Origin: Plumapathes pennacea
Taxonomy: Eukaryota; Cnidaria; Anthozoa; Antipatharia; Myriopathidae
DNA length: 64,000 bases
Assembly: GCA_964036295.1 (NCBI GenBank)
Contig: OZ038463.1
Coordinates: 5,943,274 to 6,007,273 of the forward strand
Reading direction: 5' to 3'
Position numbers and translations under genes: made by a program. Positions 24,301 to 33,255 of the stretch are shown one piece after another (the stretch's first letter is position 1; every line of letters starts with the position of its first letter). The notes beneath the pieces are model-generated. The model had not been told where the DNA came from. It searched no databases and saw only the letters and a list, made by a program, of their open reading frames with translations.

Positions 24301-25924
24301 GAAGCCAACCAGGACAAACCCGGAGAGAGCGCTCAAACCAGCGATTATGTAAGAGTACAGCCGCTGTTACCGTTTGTACACGTGAGCTCCTCCGAGGAGC
24401 CGAGGGTTGTTGGAGCAAATGTGCATATTGTATGTTTAATTCGCATGTGACAACAAAATATATAAGACGTCGCTGGCATCAACGTCCATGAAAACCAAGC
24501 ATGATTTGGTTCTGTCTCGCGCCTGATTGGGCGAGACGACAGACCCTCAACTCTGATTGGCGGAGACGAAAAAACTTTTAGTCTGATTTTCCGAGGCAAC
24601 AGTCTCAACTCCAGGATGCAAAACCACACAATACTTCAAAGCCGCTTTATGTGGCGTTAGGGACCTCCTAACATTTACACCTTCTAAATCCTTATGAATC
24701 CTGTAATGAAGGTTCAGCTTTCTCCAGTCAAACTCAACCAATAGATACGGTATATGATACATTAAGGAGAACGATATCTTACCGAGACAAAAACAAAAGC
24801 AAACACAAGGATACATTAAGGAGAACGATATCTTACCGAGACAAAAGCAAACACAAGGATACATTAAGGAGAACGATATCTTACCGAGACAAAAGCAAAC
24901 ACAAGGATACATTAAGGAGAACGATATCTTACCGAGACAAAAGCAAACACAAGGATACATTAAGGAGAACGATATCTTACCGAGACAAAAGCTGATGTAA
25001 TGATCAAGCTCCATCAGGTCACTCACACTATTCATGACACTGGTTGGGAGAGGTTGTACAGTATTTTAAATATAATTTTTATATTTGCTCCTGCAGCTCT
25101 CAGACCTGGCCATCTTGGAAGAAGTCCTGCGTATGGTGCTGGAGATCATCAACTCTTGTGTAACGAACACTCTTCATCACAACCCTAACCTGGTATACAC
25201 GCTGCTACATCGACGGGAGCTCTTCGCACAGTTTCGCACTCATCCGACATTTCACGACATCATCCAGAACATAGACACTGTAAGTTACTCGATCATCTCT
25301 TGAGATGTCGTCTTACAACTGATTCAACCAGAAATTCTCTTTACGTCGCCTATATCACCCCTTCTAAATAGTGGGGAGAATTTGTATGAGACCCCTCACA
25401 GTTTGGCTTTTTCCTTGTCAGGTTTTGGCGTTTTTTAGCGCCAGACTCGAACAGCATCCTGATCAGACGCTGTCTGTAGGCGTTGTGCTTGACGTCATCA
25501 GACAAGGCGCGCTACAGTGGCCACGAGACAGGCTCAAGGTAAGAACCCCCTCCTGTATTTAGTGTTTTGTATATGTTTAGCAGGGTGGAGATCAAAAGAA
25601 GTGAAACCAACCTTACAGTGGCCTCGAAACGATTCTTTGACGAATTTCTTGTTAGAAATTCCAGTATTCCTTCTAAGAAATTCCCGAATTCCTTCTTAGA
25701 AATGTCCGAATTCCTTCTCAGGAATTCCCGACCATCTTCTTAGAAATTCCCGACTTTCTTCTTAGAAATTCCCAGAGTTGAAGTTCAAATATGTGGAAGA
25801 GGAGCAACCAGAGGAGTTCTTCATCCCGTACGTCTGGTCGCTGGTTTTCAAGTCGTCCGCGCTTTACTGGAACCCAGAACACATCCAACTGTTCCAGCCC
25901 GAGCCTCTTGCGGAGGACAACTAA
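9392..25924 (+). CDS. DYM: Dymeclin, 17 exons, 675 aa
   Basis: Exons: 9392-9531, 10348-10400, 17799-17892, 18787-18962, 19530-19593, 20176-20301, 20870-20973, 21308-21484, 22038-22128, 22550-22652, 23016-23141, 23561-23674, 24028-24122, 24243-24348, 25097-25279, 25422-25538, 25766-25924. They sum to 2028 bp; every junction is GT-AG and phase-consistent. Human dymeclin is 669 aa. Diagnostic stretches: start [20 protein letters not shown] (Gly2 myristoylation), [58 protein letters not shown] and [20 protein letters not shown] near the end. Dymeclin is a peripheral Golgi protein, loss of which causes Dyggve-Melchior-Clausen dysplasia in human. Intron 2 is enlarged to 7.4 kb by a transposon; intron 16 carries a multiplied 3' splice site. 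Exon 9 ([14 protein letters not shown]) is the least conserved, but its phase fits both neighbours. Confidence 0.96.
10601..11557. mobile_element. Non-autonomous element with ~24-bp terminal inverted repeats
   Basis: The left end TTTATTATACAACTCCCTTA is repeated inverted at 11534-11557 (TAAGGGAGTTGTATAATAAA). The interior, about 950 bp, has only short frames with no recognised domain. The element sits in dymeclin intron 2 inside an older MITE. Its autonomous partner is not visible here. Confidence 0.65.
11558..11701. repeat. Near-perfect palindrome next to the nested insertion
   Basis: CTTATTAGACACTTAGGCGT on the left pairs with ACGCCTAAATGTCTAATAAG on the right. The arms continue through GTAGTACGGCTGTATATTTT and meet around GGCTCGCCGAAGCGGCTCGCC. 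Arms are roughly 65 bp. It may be a separate foldback element or a terminal part of the neighbouring element. Confidence 0.75.
12091..12094. repeat. Left target-site duplication TTGA
   Basis: TTGA directly precedes the transposon end CTATGGTGGCCC. The same four bases follow the other end at 17511-17514. The next bases out differ (left ...AATG, right CCTT...), giving a 4-bp duplication. Confidence 0.7.
12095..12445 (+). repeat. Left terminal inverted repeat (~351 bp)
   Basis: It begins CTATGGTGGCCCATTGTTAT and runs through a long A-rich block to CATCAGGACAGCGACGGTCA and a diverging GTCACGTACCGTA. It matches the reverse complement of 17157-17510 with few differences. The first in-frame ATG of the kinase (12340) lies inside it. 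Confidence 0.9.
12484..14025 (+). CDS. Transposon-borne alpha-kinase (MHCK/EF2K-type) protein
   Basis: Exon 12484-12825 joins exon 13033-14025; the 207-bp intron (GTATGT...TTCAG) is phase 0 and has no in-frame stop. The frame stays open upstream to an ATG at 12340 in the inverted repeat. I prefer 12484 ([12 protein letters not shown]) because it lies just outside the repeat; from it the protein is 444 aa. A basic N-terminus is followed by a conserved-looking module ([14 protein letters not shown]...SNKGPSC), a Glu-run, then the alpha-kinase domain over the last ~220 residues. The domain shows [10 protein letters not shown], the lysine stretch [11 protein letters not shown], the catalytic-loop [13 protein letters not shown], and the C-terminal signature [12 protein letters not shown]...HACNSYC. 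Alpha-kinases phosphorylate Ser/Thr and are unrelated in sequence to ordinary kinases. All visible motifs look intact. The role in the element is unknown. Confidence 0.88.
   Translation: MPAKRQGVWDDLQAKMRGKRTRADAIGRQKNKKGSAPHEVVVQKLSSEPDNKQTYRPIQPREFVPFEYEELNLANLRKACARHFSLPASACDILVSNKGPSCTNIAQIPHRKDKVCYILNDSFTYFTHSLQSGPHINYCLPPPETIYIYYYVNVLIYLNLIQIITFLFLFLSYCFIFCYFFVQVYLVRFVLMQDQDGVQEEEEEEEEGEINNSFDNFFSNTGSLPGGRNAPPPPQAKKLSQHNFGLTETKFPASVSIDALLMAGKLIKPQPKNKAVLEMEKFDVETREWQQGMKLELLVDTQKFSSGAFRDAFKAVTTGNVEGQSQVWVLKMYNEKAMKTIKETLNTSIEDHTRKQVQMHAVARHLTKSFASKVPAEFEECFHYNYVYYTEYNDQPCTVETFVPGTFTKYVNNNGLCISPPAGCTTECQQLFDKAQCLVHYTYCMTDKKMMLTDIQGSGYHLYDPEIATDELIDMNAQEVYFCCGNLSKTGINNFLQEHACNSYCTMMGLESF
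14556..17144 (-). pseudogene. DDE transposase with integrase (rve) core, broken by one in-frame stop
   Basis: Exons (minus): 17144-16713, 16539-16347, 15926-15787, 15495-15386, 15176-15007, 14749-14556; phases agree throughout (413 codons including terminal TAA). The start [20 protein letters not shown] leads into helix-turn-helix-like segments ([19 protein letters not shown]) and [19 protein letters not shown]. The catalytic core follows: Asp in GDGHDKL, Asp in RLDKGTETG, and Glu in NKIERWW about 39 residues later. Core context [30 protein letters not shown] and YGPSTSN is typical of an integrase-core protein family common in cnidarian and fish genomes. In exon 15176-15007 the frame reads ...VFIPVIQA, then TAG at 15136-15134, then [14 protein letters not shown]. 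This stop would remove the last ~130 residues but leaves the DDE residues encoded. One substitution explains it. Confidence 0.88.
17157..17510 (-). repeat. Right terminal inverted repeat (~354 bp)
   Basis: It is the reverse complement of the left repeat, ending ATAACAATGGGCCACCATAG. The transposase ATG (17144) lies 13 bp inside its inner edge, so the repeat probably supplies that gene's promoter and 5' UTR. Confidence 0.9.
17511..17514. repeat. Right target-site duplication TTGA
   Basis: TTGA directly follows the transposon end ...CCACCATAG and matches the four bases before the left end at 12091-12094. Confidence 0.7.
18356..18506. repeat. Foldback repeat with TTACACGGCGG ends
   Basis: ATTACACGGCGGTGCAAAGA on the left pairs with the GCCGCCGTGTAATT end on the right. 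GTAAAAACAATATTTTAC-like arms meet near CGAGAGCTTCCCGAGTGAG. It lies in dymeclin intron 3 and has no coding capacity. Confidence 0.7.
19165..19446. repeat. Inverted repeat pair of ~120 bp
   Basis: CCAGCTTTTGGTTGGATCAC at 19178 onwards recurs inverted as GTGTGATCCAACCAAAAGTT near 19430. The arms continue through ACCTATCC / GGTAGGTTTGGCTC-like text and CACCATTTTGCA / TGCAAAATGGTGG. It lies in dymeclin intron 4 beside a poly-C tract. Confidence 0.7.
20540..20752. mobile_element. MITE-like element with AGTGGCGAATGGTA ends
   Basis: The left end AGTGGCGAATGGTAAAATCC and right end GGTACCATTCGCCACC are inverted. Sub-phrases CTCGCCGAGACCC and CCGAGACCCACGA repeat inside. It lies in dymeclin intron 6. 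Confidence 0.6.
21538..21915. repeat. (ATC)n/(ACC)n compound microsatellite
   Basis: A long run of TCATCATCA with CACCACCAC and GTCATCGTC variants, ending in an ATT run. It lies in dymeclin intron 8. The apparent poly-His/Ser and poly-Met frames are by-products. Confidence 0.9.
22193..22450. repeat. (GTT)n-rich repeat with an internal ~75-bp duplication
   Basis: GTTGTTGTTGTTATCATCGT then CGGTGTTGT recurs twice with flanking TTACCTATTCTT, giving two tandem units in dymeclin intron 9. The frames across it are low-complexity. Confidence 0.75.
22825..22997 (+). mobile_element. tRNA-derived SINE-like sequence
   Basis: A tRNA-like head contains an A box TAGCTCAGTGG (22831-22841) and a B box GGTTCAATTCC (22875-22885), both matching RNA polymerase III consensus. 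GCTTCA and TGAAGC form most of an acceptor stem. The seventh acceptor pair is mismatched and the body continues with an unrelated tail (about 22898-22997), so this looks like a SINE rather than a working tRNA gene. It lies in dymeclin intron 10. Confidence 0.6.
24755..24990. repeat. 48-bp minisatellite, about 4.5 copies
   Basis: The unit starts GATACATTAAGGAGAACGAT and contains ATCTTACCGAGACAAAAGCA then AACACAAG. The first unit is 54 bp (an extra ACAAAA) and the following ones are 48 bp and nearly identical. It lies in dymeclin intron 14. Because 48 is a multiple of 3 the minus strand stays open across it, but no gene is implied. Confidence 0.9.
25645..25765 (+). repeat. Six-fold 22-bp repeat of the dymeclin exon-17 acceptor
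   Basis: AG dinucleotides end at 25655, 25677, 25699, 25721, 25743 and 25765, exactly 22 bp apart. Most are preceded by CTTCTT/CCTTCT and followed by AAATTCC or a close variant. The last one is the true acceptor, because exon 17 then reads [13 protein letters not shown] as in human. Each upstream unit is a plausible decoy 3' splice site. Confidence 0.9.
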
Positions 25925-27200
25925 GTCCCAAGCTCCTGACGGGGCTGGCTCACAAAGCTCACTTCATGCCATCGCGAACAAAGTAGTCGGAGCATCCTGA
26001 GATTAGGGACCCGATTTGCGCGCCAACCATTTCCAGTGAATCCGACTTCTTTAGAGTTCAGATTAGGTCTAGTTGACTTAAAAGTGATCGACCTTTTTTT
26101 AAATCGTCTATTTATCATGTTTCTCCTTGTTGGGAACTAAAACCAGCTTTTGCTTTTTTACACATTCCCGGATATAAACAAAACACCGGTTTGGCTGGGA
26201 CGGCTTCCTTTAAGGCAACGTGACAGGTTTTCCGTGCAGACATTATATATTAGTGGATCCCAGTTCGTCATTTCTTCAAGAAGTTTCAGCATTCTGGCGT
26301 CACACCATAGCGGGCTATATAATGACGTCATAACGTGTTGTCGACTGTGGCGTCACAACATATGGCCTCATGACGTCAATATTTGTCTTGCAACACAGCG
26401 TTTCTCTACTCTGAATTCACATAATGGTGGACTTTTCTAACGTCACATATTTGTCTTGCAACATGGCGGAACTGTATTCCGACCTCACAACATGGTGGCG
26501 GAACAAGACGTCAGAACATGATGGATGTCTATATTGATATCACCTCGTATTGGACTTCTTTTAGCGTCACAGCATTTGACGTCATAACATGGATTGGCGT
26601 ATCTCATTTCGCGTGTGAATTTTTAAATTCCAGCGAGCGTAACCCGAATTACGCTCTGTTTTCGCAGGAGATTTGCTTGCGCACTGGGCCCAGTTTTTCA
26701 AAGCACGATTAGGCTAATCCTGGATTAGGTCTAAACTTTCTTGTGATTTATAAGCCTAAAAACGTGAAAGTTTCGTCCACAACGACTTTCTTGGTAACGT
26801 TTTAAGCTGCAACACGCTTTTTAATCCATCTTTGAACAAAACCCTGCAGTTTATTGGCAGAGAGGTTGAGAGAAAGAATTTCGTTAATCCTGGATTAGCG
26901 TAATCGACTTTCGGGCCCTGTATAATGAATGTAAGAATAGGTAATTAAATCAATATAAAATAGATTGAATTTAAATACAGCAGCGCTCAAAATAAATGTT
27001 TTACAACCTCGGAACAGGACTGTGGAGCACCACGGTGTGGAGAAGTTAGCAACTCATCACGTGTTCACTGGGCACCCATAGTGTTACCCGAGGAGGGAGG
27101 GGATGCCTATTCTTGAATAATGAGGATAATAACGATAATAATAACAATAATATTGTAACTATAGTTATAACGATTTTTGTCTGGCTGAATCTAGAGTGTA
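25925..27200. other. Dymeclin 3' UTR and flank, no further gene
   Basis: A possible poly(A) signal AATAAA lies at 26991-26996, which would give a 3' UTR of about 1.07 kb. The stretch 26285-26600 has loosely repeated GCGTCACAACATGG phrases and three perfect TGACGTCA sites. No coding exon was recognised. Confidence 0.5.
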
Positions 27201-27224
27201 AAACTGTTTGTATGTTTTGATTGG

Positions 27225-27545
27225 AGAAATGTTAGGGTCCAGATGTTAGGGTCCGGATGTTAGGCCTGGATGTTAGGGTCCGGATGTTGGGGCCTAGATG
27301 TTAGGGTCCGGATGTTAGGGCCTAGATGTTAGGGTCCGGATGTTAGGCCTGGATGTTAGGGTCCGGATGTTGGGGCCTAGATGTTAGGGTCCGGATGTTA
27401 GGGCCTAGATGTTAGGGTCCGGATGTTAGGGCCTAGATGTTAGGGCCTGGATGTTAGAGTCAGGATGTTAGGGTCCGGATGTTATTGCCTAGATGTTAGG
27501 GTCTGGATGTTAGGGTCAGGATGTTAGGGTCAGGATGTTAGCTCC
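27225..27545. repeat. GATGTTAGGGTCCG minisatellite
   Basis: About two dozen units of 12-14 bp alternate between GGATGTTAGGGTCC, AGATGTTAGGGCCT and a short GGATGTTAGGCCT form. Higher-order alternation is visible, with a block of ~80 bp repeated. Nearly every unit contains TTAGGG or a one-base variant. Confidence 0.92.
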
Positions 27546-30480
27546 TTTAGCTCTATCTTTCGGCATTGAAGTTCTTGTATCATTCAGTGGTAGAGCAGTC
27601 TGTTGATGGACCAGAACTCGTAATGATTCTCTGAGCACCAGGAGCTCATCGGTTTGGTCCCCACCGCCAGCAGTCATGGGAGGGTTTCCATTGCATTAAT
27701 TTGCTTTTACTTTGTCAGCGTGCCAGCTTCCTTGTGTGAATCTTTTTGGTAGTATGTGCTTTAAACTGTTTTCCTGTTTCGCTTAAAAGAATGTGAAAGT
27801 TAAGTGGTTAGAAAGAAAAGTGTTAACATCTAAACTTAGCTATATTTGGACCTTTCAGAAGAAATTGTAGTGTGCTGCAGCTACCGTCCGAGATCTTATT
27901 TGTGATCAAGAGCACCAGTCAACTCTCTCTTAGGCGGACACTCAGAACTAGATTTAGTGTCCGCCTTAGAGAGAGTTCAGTTACAGAGAAAAATAGCGAA
28001 AATCGACAAGGACCAAACTCTGTATGCTGTCCGTCTTAGAGAGGACTGTATTAGTTCAGAACAGAGTGACAATATGAAGAATTCGGATAGTTTTATCACG
28101 TGACTGGCACATGGGTAAGAATGGATAAGTGAAAACCGCAGCTAACACATTATATACAAACAACAAATCTTCCAGGATATTACTCCTAACACCTCCGAAG
28201 GTTCATTTTTTGTTCAATTTTAATCGCAACACTTGGAGCACCAAGATTAAGTTTCAGGATCATCTTTTCGTTTTGTTTGAAGGACTGTTTTAATTTGGAA
28301 CACTTATCAGTAACACAGATACTTCCTGATACAAACCGAAAACACACCCTACTTTAATTACTCCTTCAGCAGGGTTTTGTCGTTTTTTGGTCAGGTTCGA
28401 CGGTGGGGTACGTATAGTTATTGTGAAATATTTCGTTTCCTGATATTGTGCGTGTTTTTCCCCCATTCCCTCCATATAAACGATGGTCATTTCCGAAGGC
28501 AAACAAAGCAACCCAACCTTCGTTTTTTGTCGACAAAGTGCTTTAAAAAGTCACGTTTTTAAGTGGCTCTAATCTGAGCGATCAAAAGTCGTGTACGGAA
28601 ATGCACACATTCGTCCAAACCGTTTGCTTTAAAACGCAGTTAAATACAAATTGAATCAAACGTACTCCTCGAAATAACTCTGTTTCCTGATTGTAACTGA
28701 ATCCCCGTTACAAATTCTATGAAACGCACGAGCCCCTTTAACGAGAGCTTTCCGTCGAGTGGCCCTAAACACACTTCAAATTTCAAGTTGACATATGTCA
28801 CGGGCAATATACACTTGTGGCGGTGAAACGGGTAATGAATGGCTACTATTGCATGCAAATAGAAATAAAAAGATACTATTGCGCGCAAATAGAAATGAAA
28901 AGATCGGAAACAGTTTGATTTGAATTTACACAATCGCGGAACAAAGATGTCGGATTTATGCGAACGACAAGCTATAATGAATCAAATTTTCTCGCCAAAT
29001 CGCATTATAACCCATGACGAGAATTCATCTAAATCGCAGTACTTTGTGAAATTACATTTATGACAAAAAGTTCCTTTTACTAATTTTGATGTGGTGCAGG
29101 CTTAAGAAGATAGAAAAGTAAATTATAATTGTACATTTAATTTTAAATTTGTTTTCAAGTAAAGCCAAAGCCTTTATTTTACATTCTTACGCCGTTCTTC
29201 AGTAACCCTAGTTTTACCGCCACGTTTTAGTCGTCCAAATTAAATTAAATTTTACAATGCAGCTGACCCCTGCCACAGCAACAACACCGCGTAAAAATTT
29301 GCTTTTCGCTGGATTTTCTAATACTAGAGCGTATTCAGCACAAAAGTGTACTCAGCAAGAGCCATTATTTGAGGAGTCACACTTCAGGTTCCAATCCCTT
29401 TTAGAGGTTTTCTTAGAGCAAACATATATACATTTTTGGCCCTCAGTTGATTGCAGCTCATTTTGTAGCTTCTGATTCAAAACGTTTCTAATCTCAATGA
29501 TAGCCTTTCCCTAATTGGAGGCTGCAACAAATTAATGAACGTAGTTTATCCTGATAATTAGGCCCAAAAGAGCTAAGTTCACACGAAGATAAAACGTGAA
29601 GATTGGAAGTACATCGCCAGAAATTCCGGACATTTTGCGTCCACGATTGCTTCCGGTCTTTCCCAGCGGCGTGCGGTATGAGCATGCGCCATTCACACAT
29701 TCAACATTGTTACGTACTTTGCCTCAGTGGGGTGGGGGAGGGATGGGTTTCTCCGGTTCAAAAAGAGACTGCTACGTTTAGGAGACGTGCCGCTGAACGA
29801 CCTAGTTGAAATTAGCTTTCGTTTGGTACAATTTTCATGCGATTTGGAGCTTCCCAGCCCAAAATATCAACATCCGAAGTCAGCGTATTTCACGGGAGGT
29901 ATTCGCCATGGCTGGCTGTGAACTGCAAATTCAAACACAAAAAGTACACATCGAATTTGCTCCAGGGGACTGACTGAGGCTTCACAGGAGATGTTCAATC
30001 CTTCGACAATCAGGTACGGGGTAGACATTTTGCGTTTTACCCAAGGTTCTTGTATTAAATGCAGCTTAAAAAGTGACAGTAGCCGGTTTTGAGCGTATTC
30101 TGCTATCAATCCCTTCTTACGTCGGCCGAAATTTTAAATTCAAAAAAGTACACATCGAATTTTACCGGAGATAAATATTTTTTGTACTGTTGTGTTTAGG
30201 AAGCTTTCCTCTTCCGAATGCTGCCTAGACATTTTTACGAACGTGCTTCAGTTAAGCGAAAAGCACAATTTATTATCAGATCCCATACATTTCTTTGTTA
30301 TTTCTTGAGCGGCTGTCGGCGTGAAACCTGATGCCTCTTCCGAGATGGCGCAACCGGATGTCTGAAATTTCTGGCGATGTGATTTCAAAATGGGATTTAC
30401 ACACAATGAAAACGCATGTGTTTGCTTTCACCAGCCTGCACAATTATCAATTAGATTGCCTTGTCACATTGAGTTCTCGA
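27546..30480. other. Intergenic stretch with repeats only
   Basis: Contents seen: a TACAGTC-family MITE copy at 27915-28050 and AT-rich unique sequence. Open frames up to ~97 codons show no recognised domain, no signal peptide with supporting context, and no coherent splice chain. Confidence 0.5.
27915..28050. mobile_element. TACAGTC-family MITE, second copy
   Basis: CAGTCAACTCTCTCTTAGGC to TTAGAGAGGACTGTA matches 4700-4857 nearly throughout, including ACTAGATTTAGTGTCCGCCT. The 5' end has lost the TA and the right-hand part is shorter. Confidence 0.7.
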
Positions 30481-30496
30481 GTTTCGAGTGTGAGCA

Positions 30497-30503
30497 TATA
30501 AAT
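30497..30503 (+). promoter_or_regulatory. TATA box of the Ly6-type gene
   Basis: TATAAAT lies about 103 bp upstream of the ATG at 30606, leaving room for a 5' UTR of about 70-80 nt. No similar element stands closer. Confidence 0.55.
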
Positions 30504-30605
30504 GGGCTGCTGACTTCATTAATTTACCGAAGAGAAAGCCTTCGTACTACTACTGCATTCAACTTTTGAAGCCATACTACTTCAGATCGCCCGAAGATTA
30601 TCACA

Positions 30606-31099
30606 ATGATGCTGCAAGGAATTACTTCCCTTTTCTTGATCCTGGGTAAGTGTAATGCACGTAAGCCTCGTGTACGTGTGCGAACCATTTTGTAACAGTG
30701 GGGTCCTCAAAACAAGAAACACACACACACTCAAAAGTCTCTCTCACTTTCCCGCAGTGGCTAGTGTGTGCATGTGCTTTGGCGCCCGATCCTCAATTTT
30801 TGCCTCTTGTTCGTTTTCTTGCAGTCCTGCTGAGTTCCTCGTCAGCTCTGCGCTGTTACGAGTGTAAGCTGTCCCCGTCCACTCAAGAATGTAACAAAAT
30901 AATGTTTAAAGCGAAATGCACCCACGGGGAGACACAGTGTGCCAGCTTCTTCGCATCTAAACCTGGGACTCCACTGCGCATGTTTGGTCGCGCGTGCGAT
31001 TCTCAGTCAGGCCGCGCCATGTTTCTAAGATTTTGTAATGCAGTAGGACTCTCCTGCCATATTTCGCCATGCGAGGGAGATTTGTGCAATGAAGAATGA
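30606..31099 (+). CDS. Secreted Ly6/uPAR (LU) three-finger domain protein, 104 aa
   Basis: Exon 30606-30645 joins 30825-31099 (phase 1, GTAAGT...TTGCAG). The signal peptide MMLQGITSLFLILVLLSSSS is followed by LRCYECKLSP, the classic LU start. The mature part has ten cysteines and ends SCHISPCEGDLCNEE, the CxxxxxCN signature just before the stop. There is no hydrophobic tail after the last Cys-Asn, so it is predicted secreted rather than GPI-anchored as CD59 or most Ly6 proteins are. The signal-peptide/LU split across an intron is typical of the family. ATTAAA at 31138 could be the poly(A) signal. The ligand is unknown; LU proteins include receptor modulators and inhibitors. Confidence 0.9.
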
Positions 31100-33194
31100 T
31101 GCAAAGATCAATCTCAAGCCGCTTTTTTCCATACAAAATTAAATCAGAAACTGCTGGCAATTAGGTTATTTAACTCGTTACAGTAACTATCCCAGCGTTG
31201 TAATTTACGGTAGACATTTAGCACAAGCAAGTGGATTAAATGGAGTGTTCAATCAGTCTATGGGTCTGGCTCACTATTGTCAGATTTGTTTCCAGCTCCT
31301 TCGGCTTTATTTCTCCTCGTTCCCAGGCTCTTTTCTCCACCGGGAGCGGGAGTAAGACTTACGACGAGCATCTCCGTCCCTTTTTATATAGAAGCCCCCC
31401 CCCCCCCCCCCCCCCCTCCCCCTCTCCCCCACCCAGAACGTACTGTAGATCCACTCGTTTTATAACCAACTGTTAAGATACTGTAGGTATAATAGCAGTG
31501 CAACTAGTGTGGGACAGCTTTGACATGGGTTCGAGGAAAGGTGAACCGCCGCTTGCAGTTTTCTACAAAGCCCTAAAGACCAAGTACCTGTTGAGACCAT
31601 CAACTAGATTTACCGGGTACCAACACTCTTGGTCTTTTATCTAGATGCCCACAGGCTCAGATTATTTCAAATAACTTTTCTTTCCTAGAACTGTAGGCCG
31701 TGCGGGGGCGGGGTGGAGATGAGAGAGATACCATTTTGAATCTTATTTCAGACCTGTATCCCAAGATTTCCCTAATATACCCAAATTTGCACCTATTTCA
31801 GGCCAAATGCTGAAAATTGATACCTCATTTGGGGCCGGGGGTTCAGTTTGCTGATCAGAACTAAACCGATTGGATGAAGCGCAGGCCTAAACTAAACAGA
31901 AGATTATCTTCCACACAAATCATTCTAATCAGTTTTTGTGACAAAAACACGTCATCATGAATAAAATGTCTGCTCAATCTTGTCTGTCGGCCCTGTCGCC
32001 AACTGGTCACGAACGCGTTTAACCAAAAACAACTTTGAAATATCGATCTGGTTCCCCGAGGGGGTTCAAAGTGGATCATTGTTACTCCACTAGATTATTA
32101 CTAAATTCGTTTCTTCAGCCTCGCGAAGAACCGCAAGGATCGTGATGTGGCCAAAAGATTAAAACGAGTTGAGACGTAATCCAGGAAGTACTAAACTAAA
32201 GCTGCAGGAGAGGCCCGCCCACCACAGTCACTTCCGTCCGTTTTCACAGTCCCGGCAACTGAAAAACGTATCGATCCCGATTTGTAAGAAAGCTGACCTG
32301 GCATGGAAGAATTCATCGCCCATTTCGCCACATGATTTGGTCCACCCTTGTATTTATCCCGTGTAATACGGCTAAGGCGGATAACGGTCAGATTTCCTTT
32401 TCTGTATAAATCATCAGTGACTGTCAAGGAGACACATACCGTCATTATTAAATGATTTTAAGATGGCCATGCATCTCTTTGCATGAAAAGAGCTTTTCAA
32501 ATCCATGACATTAGTAACTGAACAAGGGAACAAAGCGTTAGGTCCTTCATTTCAAAAACCAGAAAGGATTATTTATTAGCAGTTGAACTCAAAGAAAAAA
32601 AAAATTGTCGTCTTTATTGCTGGCAGACGTACGATACTCCAGAACATTAGTGTCGCTTTTCAAATGCGAAGCATCTAATATACTCTTCTAACTTTTTTGT
32701 GTATTCGGTATTTGTATATTTCTCATGGAATTTGGCTTTTTGCGTAAATAAATCGTATAATATTTAACGGAAACTCAGAGTTAACTGTTTGAATGCTTCC
32801 TTGTCTTTCTGTTTCATCAATGACTCTTTCTCGCTCTGTCTGGCTCTCTAATATTATTTCCTGCCCCGGCCTAATGAAGTGGCATGTCGCTATGGTTAAA
32901 GGATGATTTAATACTGGATGATTGCATTGTGATTTGTCGGCCCATTTCCCGAGTCTGAAACAGTCACAAGACGTGTGAATTTCCACGCCTGAGCTTCCCA
33001 CCTGGGCAACGACCACGCATTGACGTCGACAGACAGATTACAACTGAACGCCGGGCCAATACGATCACCCTCCCAGTGCGATTTAACGATATTACGCCGT
33101 TCACTTACATGCAAAAAATAGATAAATGAGGAAAAAAAACGACAAAAACATAATAATAATAATAATAATAGTAATAATAATAATAATAATAATA

Positions 33195-33255
<61 letters not shown>

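Noticed and set aside
23449-24450. Longest single plus-strand frame in the dymeclin region (333 codons)
   Set aside because: It crosses dymeclin exons 12-14 in the wrong frame and runs through pyrimidine-rich introns; the conserved dymeclin frame explains the exons.
27575-27670. tRNA-like text around AGTGGTAGAGCAGTCTG
   Set aside because: The A-box resemblance is partial and no matching stems or proper B box could be placed.
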